Assembly: GCF_002001015.1 (NCBI RefSeq)
Contig: NZ_MUNO01000027.1
Span: 1-53,393, forward strand
From: Polaromonas sp. A23
GTDB lineage: Bacteria > Pseudomonadota > Gammaproteobacteria > Burkholderiales > Burkholderiaceae_C
Length of the DNA stretch: 53,393 nt
Direction: 5' to 3'
Part shown: piece after piece, positions 17,231 through 24,724 of the stretch
How positions within the stretch are numbered: position 1 is the stretch's first letter
Layout: each line of letters opens with the position of its first letter
Notes under the pieces: model-generated
What the model was told of the DNA's origin: nothing
Databases searched by the model: none
What the model saw: only the letters and a program-made list of their open reading frames with translations
Translations under genes and position numbers: made by a program

Positions 17231-17318
17231 GCCCCCACGTTCGCTCACTGCGTGTAGCTCTCTGCCCCCCGAGGGGGCGCTGCGCCTGCGGACCGGCAAA
17301 GCCGGATCCGCGGCCCCG
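17231..17318 (+). repeat. GCCCCCACG...CTGCCCCCC interspersed repeat
   Basis: Begins GCCCCCACGTTCGCTCACTG, passes through CTGCCCCCCGAGGGGGCGC and ends near CCGGCAAAGCCGG. Related copies occupy 3037-3121 and 1793-1866. This one lies in the 221-nt gap between envZ and ispF, where convergent transcription ends. Confidence 0.7.
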
Positions 17319-17344
17319 GCTTGCCTTAAGAGCCTCCGCTCTAC

Positions 17345-17370
17345 CCGTTCGTCCTGAGCCTTTCGAAGGA
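17345..17370 (+). repeat. CCGTTCGTCCTGAGCCT-type repeat copy
   Basis: Matches the widespread proteobacterial repeat beginning CCGTTCGTCCTGAGCCT and ending TCGAAGGA. A fuller, palindromic copy is at 38028-38116. Confidence 0.55.
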
Positions 17371-17445
17371 AGTCGTCAAAGGGCCGCTGAGTACCTTATG
17401 CATGAAATCGCCTCTCAACCCTTATTCCGCGGGCGTGAGCAGCTA

Positions 17446-17970
17446 CTAAAACAATAGCGCAATAGCGCGTGCTTCCATGCTCAGGCCTTGCCCTACCGGC
17501 CCCAGCTTCTCGGCTGTCTTGGCCTTGACATTGACGCGACTGGCATCCAGGCCCAGGGTTTGCGCAATGCGCTCGCGCATGGCGGGAATGTAGCTGGCGA
17601 GTTTGGGGGCCTGGGCAATCACGGTGCTGTCGATGTTGCCGATGCTCAGCTGGTGCTCAGCCAGAAGGCGGCCGGTCTCGCGCAGAAGTACGACCGAGTC
17701 GGCTCCGCGAAAACGTACATCGGTATCGGGAAAAAGCCCGCCGATGTCGCCCAGCCCGGCGGCGCCCAGCAAGGCGTCAATGATCGCGTGAATCAGCACA
17801 TCGGCATCCGAATGCCCGAGCAGGCCGGTACTGTGCGGCACAGTAATACCGCCAATGATGAGCGGCCGGCCCGGCACCAGCGCGTGGGTGTCCCAGCCCT
17901 CGCCGATGCGGAAGGGTGCCCCCACGTTCTCCCCACGTGAGGGGTCAGGCGGATTCGCGGCTCGTGTCAT
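17446..17970 (-). CDS. ispF: 2-C-methyl-D-erythritol 2,4-cyclodiphosphate synthase
   Basis: Catalyses cyclisation of CDP-ME 2-phosphate in the non-mevalonate isoprenoid pathway. Motifs: [21 protein letters not shown] (metal-binding Asp/His), [22 protein letters not shown] (GHSDADV), [11 protein letters not shown] and the C-terminal [16 protein letters not shown]. The 174-aa product has about 15 extra N-terminal residues ([15 protein letters not shown]) compared with usual starts. They are encoded by DNA resembling a fragment of the GCCCCCACG repeat. The gene overlaps ispD by 26 nt, so the two form an operon with ispD first. Confidence 0.95.
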   Translation of the reverse strand: MTRAANPPDPSRGENVGAPFRIGEGWDTHALVPGRPLIIGGITVPHSTGLLGHSDADVLIHAIIDALLGAAGLGDIGGLFPDTDVRFRGADSVVLLRETGRLLAEHQLSIGNIDSTVIAQAPKLASYIPAMRERIAQTLGLDASRVNVKAKTAEKLGPVGQGLSMEARAIALLF

Positions 17971-18760
17971 CAGATAAAACTTTCTGCGCAGCTTTCGGAG
18001 CTGCGGCTTTGCGGGTCCGCTTGGGGCTGCGAGCCTTGATCAGCGCTTCGGCCAGTTCAAAATCTTCCGGATAGGTGACCTTGAAATTATGCGCACTGCC
18101 GCGAACCAGCTGCGGCGCCAGGCCAGCCGCTTCCATGGCGCTGGCTTCATCGGTCACGGGCTCGCCCAAGGTCCGGGCCATCTCCAGCGCCTGGGTCAGT
18201 GCAGCCAGGCGGAACATTTGCGGCGTCTGCGCCAGCCACTTGTCCGAACGGTCCACCGTGGCAAGCACGCGTTCATCCTGGCTCTGCTTGAGCGTGTCAG
18301 GGACCGGCTGAGCCAGAAGGCCTCCAACCGGGTCGCAATGGCAGGCATCAATCAGGCGGTCAATCAGCTCCGGCGTGACCAGGCAACGCGCTGCATCGTG
18401 CACCAGCACCCAATCGTCGGGTGCAGCGCCGCTGGCAGCGAGGTGATTCAAACCATTGAGCACGCTGGCCGCGCGCGTGGGGCCGCCGCAAGGCACCACT
18501 TCAAATCCGTCTGCGGGCTGATCGCCAAAAAAGGAATCTTCCGGGGCCACCACCACCACACAGGAGTCAATGCGATCGACCCCTGCAAAAGCCTGAAGCG
18601 TGTGCCGCACCATCGGCAATCCAGCAATCGGCTGGTACTGCTTGGGGAGCGTCCTGCCCTTCTCCGGCGCGCTACCGGCCACTGCGCGCGTACCCTGGCC
18701 CGCACATGGAATCAGTGCGAAAAGGCTGGGAATCAGGGATTTTGGCGGCGGCGTCGTCAT
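17945..18760 (-). CDS. ispD: 2-C-methyl-D-erythritol 4-phosphate cytidylyltransferase
   Basis: Transfers CMP from CTP to MEP, two steps before IspF in isoprenoid precursor synthesis. The nucleotide loop is [22 protein letters not shown] with Lys in [18 protein letters not shown]; further motifs are [20 protein letters not shown] and the C-terminal [13 protein letters not shown]. At 271 aa it is longer than the usual ~235, owing to an N-terminal MTTPPPKSL lead and a Lys/Ala-rich C-terminal tail after the last motif. Start chosen at the ATG of MTTPPP. It is divergent from mfd. Confidence 0.93.
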   Translation of the reverse strand: MTTPPPKSLIPSLFALIPCAGQGTRAVAGSAPEKGRTLPKQYQPIAGLPMVRHTLQAFAGVDRIDSCVVVVAPEDSFFGDQPADGFEVVPCGGPTRAASVLNGLNHLAASGAAPDDWVLVHDAARCLVTPELIDRLIDACHCDPVGGLLAQPVPDTLKQSQDERVLATVDRSDKWLAQTPQMFRLAALTQALEMARTLGEPVTDEASAMEAAGLAPQLVRGSAHNFKVTYPEDFELAEALIKARSPKRTRKAAAPKAAQKVLSDDTSRESA

Positions 18761-18887
18761 GAGCTGATCATAGATTCTAAAATCGGGACTGCAAAAGCTT
18801 CGAACACCCCATTCCAACCGGTTTGGGGTGTTTCCCTTTTGTTCGCCAATTCTGTTGCCCGATTCTGTTACCTTTTCCGACTGCCCC

Positions 18888-21800
18888 ATGGATTTACCCA
18901 AACTGCTTCCCGGCAAACGCTACACCTTGCCGCAACCCGCGGGGTCTGCCGACGCCCTGTTGCTGGCGCAGCTGGGCCTGAAAGAAAAGGCAAATGGCAG
19001 ACTCACCGCCATCATCACCTCGGATGCCAGCACGGCCCAGCGCCTGCTCGACGAACTTGCCTTTTTTGCACCCGACCTGCGCTGCGCCCTGTTTCCCGAT
19101 TGGGAGACCCTGCCCTATGACACGTTTTCGCCGCACCAGGACCTGATCAGCGAGCGGTTGGCCACCCTCTGGCGCATCAGCCAGCGCGACAAGGAAACCG
19201 GAGCCGATGTCGTCATCGTGCCGGCCACCACGGCGCTGTACCGCCTAGCGCCTCCCTCTTTTCTGGCCGGCTACACCTTTCACTTCAAGGTCAAACAAAA
19301 GCTGGATGAAGCCAAGCTGAAGAGCCAGCTCACGCTGGCCGGCTACACCAACGTCTCTCAGGTGGTAAGCCCGGGCGAGTACGCCGTGCGCGGCGGCCTG
19401 ATTGACCTGTTTCCCATGGGTTCGGCGGTTCCCTACCGCGTGGACCTGTTCGACGACGAGATCGACAGCATTCGTACCTTCGACCCCGACAGCCAGCGCA
19501 GCCTGTACCCGGTCCCTGAAGCCCGCCTGCTGCCGGGCCGCGAGTTCCCCATGGACGACGATGCCCGGGCCCGCTTCAGGAACCGCTGGCGCGAACTGCT
19601 GGACGGCGACCCCACCAAAAGCCGCATCTACAAGGACATTGGCAACGGCGTGGCCACTGCGGGCATCGAGTACTACCTACCGCTGTTTTTTGAAGAAACC
19701 GCTACGGTGTTCGACTATCTGGGCAGCGAAGCCACCGTGGTTCTGCACGGCGACCTGGAACCGGCTTTCCAGCGCTTCTGGCAGGACACGAAAGACCGCT
19801 ACCGGCTGGTGAAAGACGCGCCGGACCGTCCGGCCCTGCCTCCCGAGGCGCTGTTTCTGGGGACCGAGCAGTTTTACGCGCGTGCCAACGACTACGCACA
19901 ACTGGCCATCCGCCCAGCGATTGAAGACGTGGCCGACAACGCGCACTTCCAGAAACTCGGCGAGATGTCTGTGGTGCGCGGCGCCGAAGACCCGCTCGCG
20001 CGCCTGAAAACCCACATCCGCAACACGCCGCACCGTGTGCTGCTGCTGGCTGAAAGCGACGGGCGGCGCGAAAGCCTGCTCGACTTCCTGCGTGCCAGCA
20101 GCGTGAGCCCGCCAGCTTTTGACTCGCTGGAAGACTTCCAGACCAGTGATGAAAAACTGGGTATTGCCACAGCGGCGCTGAACACCGGCTTCAGCTGGCT
20201 GGCCGGCGACATTGATTTCATCACTGAAACCGAACTGTTTGCGGCCGGTGTCACCACGCGACGCCGCAACAAAAAGCAGGAACAGGTCAGCGATGTTGAG
20301 GCGCTGATCAAGGACCTGTCCGAACTCAATGTCGGCGACCCGGTCGTGCACAGTGCGCACGGCATCGGCCGCTACAAAGGCCTGGTCAACATGGACCTGG
20401 GCCAGGGCACGACGGAGTTCCTGCACCTTCAGTACGCCGACGACGCCACGCTGTATGTGCCGGTCAGCCAGTTGCAGCAGATCAGCCGCTACACCGGTGT
20501 CAGTGCCGACGAAGCGCCGTTGCACCGTCTGGGCAGCGGCCAGTGGGAAAAGGCCAAGCGCAAGGCGGCCGAACAGGTGCGCGATTCCGCCGCTGAACTT
20601 CTGAACATCTATGCCCGCCGCGCCGCGCGCGAAGGCCACGCTTTCCGTTATTCGCCCGACGACTACGAGACCTTTGCCAACGACTTCGGCTTTGAGGAAA
20701 CCGCCGACCAGCGCGCCGCGATCCACGCCGTGATACAGGACATGATCAGCCCGCGCCCCATGGACCGGCTGGTCTGCGGCGATGTCGGTTTCGGCAAGAC
20801 CGAGGTTGCCTTGCGCGCCGCATTCATCGCGATTACCGGCGGCAAACAGGTCGCATTCCTGGCGCCCACCACACTACTGGCCGAGCAGCACTACCAGACG
20901 CTGGTGGACCGTTTCGCCAAATGGCCGGTCAAGGTCGCCGAGATGAGCCGCTTCCGCTCGGGCAAGGAAATCACTGCCGCCATCAAGGGCATCGCCGACG
21001 GCAGTATCGACATCGTGGTCGGCACGCACAAGCTGCTGAGCCAGGATGTGAAATTCCAGCGCCTGGGCCTCTTGATCATCGACGAGGAACACCGCTTCGG
21101 CGTGCGCCACAAGGAGGCCATGAAAGCCATGCGCGCAGAGGTCGATGTGTTGACCCTGACCGCCACGCCCATTCCGCGCACCCTGGGCATGGCTCTCGAA
21201 GGCCTGCGCGACCTGAGCGTCATCGCCACTGCGCCGCAGCGGCGCCTGGCCATCAAGACCTTTGTTCGCAGCGAAAGCAATGGGGTGATACGCGAGGCGG
21301 TGCTGCGAGAGCTCAAACGCGGCGGCCAGGTCTACTTCCTGCATAACGAGGTCGAGACCATCCAGAACCGCCGCGAGAAGCTCGAAGCCTTGCTGCCGGA
21401 AGCGCGCATTGCGGTAGCGCACGGGCAGATGCCCGAACGTGAACTCGAGAAAGTCATGAAGGACTTCATTGCGCAGCGCTACAACCTGCTGCTCTGCTCC
21501 ACCATCATCGAAACCGGCATCGACGTGCCCAGCGCCAACACCATCGTCATGAGCCGCGCCGACAAGTTCGGCCTGGCGCAGCTCCACCAATTGCGCGGGC
21601 GTGTAGGCCGAAGCCACCACCAGGCCTATGCCTATTTGATGGTGCCCGACATTGAAGGCCTGACCAAACAGGCCAGCCAGCGGCTTGAAGCGATCCAGCA
21701 GATGGAAGAACTCGGCTCGGGCTTCTATCTGGCCATGCACGACCTGGAGATTCGCGGTACCGGCGAAGTGCTCGGCGAAAACCAGAGCGGCAACATGATG

Positions 21801-22358
21801 GAGATCGGTTTTCAGCTCTATAACGAGATGCTCAACGAAGCCGTTGCATCACTGAAGGCTGGCCGGGAACCTGACCTGCTGGCCCCGCTCAACGTCAGCA
21901 CCGAGATCAACCTGCATGCGCCGGCACTGCTGCCCAGCGATTACTGCGGTGATGTGCATCTGCGCCTGTCGTTTTACAAGAAACTTGCCACCGCCAAAAC
22001 CACCGACCAGATCGACAGCCTGCTTGAGGAAATCGTCGACCGCTTCGGAAAAATGCCAGCGCAGGCACAGACGTTGATCGACGTGCATCGACTGCGCGTG
22101 ATCGCCAGGCCTTACGGCGTGGTCAAGGTCGACGCGGCCCCCACCCTGATCAATATCACTTTCAAGAAGGACCCGCCCATCGATTCGATGGCCATCATGC
22201 ATTTGATCCAGAAGAACAAGCACATCAAGCTGGCCGGCAACGATAAGCTGCGCATTGAACGTGAACTCAAGGAACCCAAAGACCGGGCACATATGGTTCG
22301 CGATGTATTGAAATCCCTTGGACAACCCAAAACCACCACGGAAGCCACGCCTGCATGA
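18888..22358 (+). CDS. mfd: Transcription-repair coupling factor
   Basis: An SF2 DNA translocase of 1156 aa that removes stalled RNA polymerase and recruits UvrA. Domains in order: UvrB-like N-terminal region with AVRGGLIDLFP (about residues 165-175); RNA polymerase-interacting CarD-like domain (VGDPVVHSAHGIGRYKGL, about 483); helicase core with Walker A GDVGFGKTEVALRA (about 631), DEEH box IIDEEHRFGVRHK (about 731), TATPIPRTLGMAL and the Q-R-GRVGR motif (LHQLRGRVGRSHH); C-terminal TRCF domain. Start chosen at MDLPKLLPGKRY. Coupled to serB by ATGA. Confidence 0.97.
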   Translation: MDLPKLLPGKRYTLPQPAGSADALLLAQLGLKEKANGRLTAIITSDASTAQRLLDELAFFAPDLRCALFPDWETLPYDTFSPHQDLISERLATLWRISQRDKETGADVVIVPATTALYRLAPPSFLAGYTFHFKVKQKLDEAKLKSQLTLAGYTNVSQVVSPGEYAVRGGLIDLFPMGSAVPYRVDLFDDEIDSIRTFDPDSQRSLYPVPEARLLPGREFPMDDDARARFRNRWRELLDGDPTKSRIYKDIGNGVATAGIEYYLPLFFEETATVFDYLGSEATVVLHGDLEPAFQRFWQDTKDRYRLVKDAPDRPALPPEALFLGTEQFYARANDYAQLAIRPAIEDVADNAHFQKLGEMSVVRGAEDPLARLKTHIRNTPHRVLLLAESDGRRESLLDFLRASSVSPPAFDSLEDFQTSDEKLGIATAALNTGFSWLAGDIDFITETELFAAGVTTRRRNKKQEQVSDVEALIKDLSELNVGDPVVHSAHGIGRYKGLVNMDLGQGTTEFLHLQYADDATLYVPVSQLQQISRYTGVSADEAPLHRLGSGQWEKAKRKAAEQVRDSAAELLNIYARRAAREGHAFRYSPDDYETFANDFGFEETADQRAAIHAVIQDMISPRPMDRLVCGDVGFGKTEVALRAAFIAITGGKQVAFLAPTTLLAEQHYQTLVDRFAKWPVKVAEMSRFRSGKEITAAIKGIADGSIDIVVGTHKLLSQDVKFQRLGLLIIDEEHRFGVRHKEAMKAMRAEVDVLTLTATPIPRTLGMALEGLRDLSVIATAPQRRLAIKTFVRSESNGVIREAVLRELKRGGQVYFLHNEVETIQNRREKLEALLPEARIAVAHGQMPERELEKVMKDFIAQRYNLLLCSTIIETGIDVPSANTIVMSRADKFGLAQLHQLRGRVGRSHHQAYAYLMVPDIEGLTKQASQRLEAIQQMEELGSGFYLAMHDLEIRGTGEVLGENQSGNMMEIGFQLYNEMLNEAVASLKAGREPDLLAPLNVSTEINLHAPALLPSDYCGDVHLRLSFYKKLATAKTTDQIDSLLEEIVDRFGKMPAQAQTLIDVHRLRVIARPYGVVKVDAAPTLINITFKKDPPIDSMAIMHLIQKNKHIKLAGNDKLRIERELKEPKDRAHMVRDVLKSLGQPKTTTEATPA

Positions 22359-23065
22359 CCCCTTCTGAAAACCTCCCTGGCCTCGTCGTCAATGTTGCCA
22401 CGCCAGACCTCAAGCTCAGCGACTTCAAGCTGATTGCCTTCGACATGGACTCGACGCTGATCAACATCGAATGCGTCGACGAAATCGCCGATGCCGCCGG
22501 TCGCAAAGCCGAAGTGTCAGCCATTACCGAAGCGGCCATGCGCGGCGAAATCACCGACTACAAGGAAAGCCTGCGTCGCCGGGTAGCTTTGCTTAAGGGT
22601 GTGAGCGTAGACAGCATGGACGAGGTCTATCACCAGCGTCTCAAACTCAATCCGGGTGCCGCAGAGCTGGTTCACGCCTGCAAGGCTGCCGGCATGAAAG
22701 TCTTGCTGGTCAGCGGTGGTTTTACTTTTTTCACAGACCGTGTGCGTGACGAACTGGGCATCGACTACACCCGATCGAACGTGCTGGAGGTCAGGGACGG
22801 CCTGTTGACCGGGCGCATGGTGGACCAACCCTGGGGCGACATCTGTGACGGTGACGAAAAACGCCGCATGCTGCTTCAGACCTGCGCCATGCTGGACATC
22901 AACCCCCTTCAGGCGATTGCCATGGGTGACGGCGCCAACGACCTGCCCATGATGGGTGTGGCCGGCCTGTCGGTGGCCTATCACGCCAAGCCCAAGGTGC
23001 GTGAGCAGGCCATGGTGGCCATCAATGAAGGCGGGCTGGACCGGCTTCTGGATGTCATCCGTTAA
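22355..23065 (+). CDS. serB: Phosphoserine phosphatase
   Basis: A HAD-superfamily phosphatase of 236 aa that makes L-serine from phosphoserine. The nucleophile motif is FDMDSTL (Asp30, Asp32), followed by motif II LLVSGGFTFFTDRV and motif III GDGANDLPMMGVAGLSVAYHAKP. It lacks the N-terminal ACT-like region of longer SerB proteins. Its ATG overlaps the mfd stop (ATGA), so the pair is translationally coupled. This link between a repair factor and serine synthesis is arrangement only, with no functional tie implied. Confidence 0.95.
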   Translation: MTPSENLPGLVVNVATPDLKLSDFKLIAFDMDSTLINIECVDEIADAAGRKAEVSAITEAAMRGEITDYKESLRRRVALLKGVSVDSMDEVYHQRLKLNPGAAELVHACKAAGMKVLLVSGGFTFFTDRVRDELGIDYTRSNVLEVRDGLLTGRMVDQPWGDICDGDEKRRMLLQTCAMLDINPLQAIAMGDGANDLPMMGVAGLSVAYHAKPKVREQAMVAINEGGLDRLLDVIR

Positions 23066-23131
23066 GTGCAGTGTTGCACACCATCAGCACTTGAGGCTTG
23101 ATGAAGTTACCTGCTGCCTCCAGAAAAGACC

Positions 23132-24724
23132 TCAGGCTTTTTCAACCAACGGCCTGCCGGCCCGCACTGAAAACTGAGCCAGCGTTTCAATGCCGCTGTC
23201 CTCGCGCGTGACGTCGCTCACAACGCGCAGCGTGGTCATCAGGCGCTTGGGCGTGAACTCCACCACCCCGTAGCCCTTCCGCTCCGAGTCCGCAAATACA
23301 AAATGCGGATTCTCGGCAAGCACCTGCGCAATTTTTTCGTTTCCCCCCGAGCGTGAGGTAATGCTGGTGCCGCAAAACTCCACGCCTATGGCAGGGCTGG
23401 CGGCCTGCGCATAGTCGGACTTGACGTGACCGACCCAGTTCTCATGCACGTCACCACCGAGCAGCACAGGGTTGGCGACGCGGTGTTTTTGCAAAGCATC
23501 GGTCAAGCGGGTACGCGCCGCCGAATAACCGTCCCAGCCATCGTTCCAGAAAACCTGGGCCGCACCGGCTCGAAAATCGCGCTGCCCGAACAGTGATGGC
23601 TGTCCGAGCACATTCCAGTGGCTGTCCTTACTGGCGGCCTTGCCCAGTTCGGCTTCAAGCCAGCGCTCCTGCTTGCGCCCCAGCATGCTCCGGGCCGGAT
23701 CGCCCCATGCGGGGCAGATCGACGGATTCACGGTGCTGGAGCCGTTTTTGCCGTCGCGTGTACAGACCTGCACATCCTTGTACTGACGCGCGTCCAACAT
23801 GTACAGCGAAGCCAGTCGCCCGTACTGCAAGCGGTCATAAATGCGCATCTCCGCCCCACTGGCCAGTCCGGCCAGTGCTCCAGTCAACACCGAAGCGCGA
23901 ACCGGCATGTGTTCATAAAAAGCCTGGTACGCCGCAGCGCGCCTGGCAGCAAAGTCCGATACAGGAACACCGCTAAGGCCTTCTGTTCCGCCTGCGTAAT
24001 CGTTTTGCACTTCATGGTCGTCCCAAGTCACCAGCCAGGGACAGGTTGCGTGCATAGCCTGAAGATTGGCATCCGACTTGTACAGGGCGTAACGCTGGCG
24101 GTAGTCGTCCAGCGTAGTCACCCAGCCCCCTGTCGGGACGCGAACGGCATGGCCGGTATTCGGGTATTCATAGATGTAGTCGCCCAGAAACATCACCAGA
24201 TCGAGGTTTTCTTCGCGCATGTGGCGCCAGGCGCTGAAGTGGCCGTGCTCCCAGCGCTGGCAAGAGGCATACGCCAGCCGGAGCCGCGAGACCACCGCGT
24301 CGGCTGCGGGCAGAGTTCGCGTGCGGCCGGTGCCACTCACGGCCGGGCCCAGCAGGAACCGGTAAAAATACCAGCGATCGGATGGCAGGCCCTGCACCTC
24401 CACGTGCACCGAATGTCCCAGCTCCGCCAGCGCGGGGGCCGAGCCGCTCTGGACGATGCGGGAAAACTTCTCGTCATGCGCCACTTCCCACCGCACTTCC
24501 AGAGGTTGCGCCGACAGGCGCGGGCTTTGATCCTTTTCAAGCATCAGGCGCGTCCACAGCACCACTGAATCGTGTGTTGGCGAACCACTGGCAACGCCCA
24601 ACGTGAAAGGGTCGCCGGCCAGGCGCGGCTGGCCGCTGGCGATGCCGGGAAGGTACATGCCAGCGCCTGCGACGGCCGCCCACTGCAACAGTTCACGACG
24701 ACCGACAGAAAAGGAACTGCTCAT
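23132..24724 (-). CDS. phoD: PhoD-type alkaline phosphatase / phosphodiesterase
   Basis: An exported metallophosphatase of 530 aa. The N-terminus has a Tat signal (VGRRELLQWAAVAGAGMYLPG; RR at 9-10). The PhoD N-terminal domain (FTLGVASGSPTHDSVVLWTRL) is followed by the catalytic region with YASCQRWEHGHFSAW, VMFLGDYIYEYPN, VTWDDHEVQNDYAG and LLGGDVHENWVGHV. It releases phosphate from phosphate esters in the periplasm or outside the cell. GGAGGT lies 7 nt upstream of the ATG. The gene overlaps the end of the sensor-kinase gene by 4 nt and is therefore co-translated with it. Confidence 0.93.
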   Translation of the reverse strand: MSSSFSVGRRELLQWAAVAGAGMYLPGIASGQPRLAGDPFTLGVASGSPTHDSVVLWTRLMLEKDQSPRLSAQPLEVRWEVAHDEKFSRIVQSGSAPALAELGHSVHVEVQGLPSDRWYFYRFLLGPAVSGTGRTRTLPAADAVVSRLRLAYASCQRWEHGHFSAWRHMREENLDLVMFLGDYIYEYPNTGHAVRVPTGGWVTTLDDYRQRYALYKSDANLQAMHATCPWLVTWDDHEVQNDYAGGTEGLSGVPVSDFAARRAAAYQAFYEHMPVRASVLTGALAGLASGAEMRIYDRLQYGRLASLYMLDARQYKDVQVCTRDGKNGSSTVNPSICPAWGDPARSMLGRKQERWLEAELGKAASKDSHWNVLGQPSLFGQRDFRAGAAQVFWNDGWDGYSAARTRLTDALQKHRVANPVLLGGDVHENWVGHVKSDYAQAASPAIGVEFCGTSITSRSGGNEKIAQVLAENPHFVFADSERKGYGVVEFTPKRLMTTLRVVSDVTREDSGIETLAQFSVRAGRPLVEKA

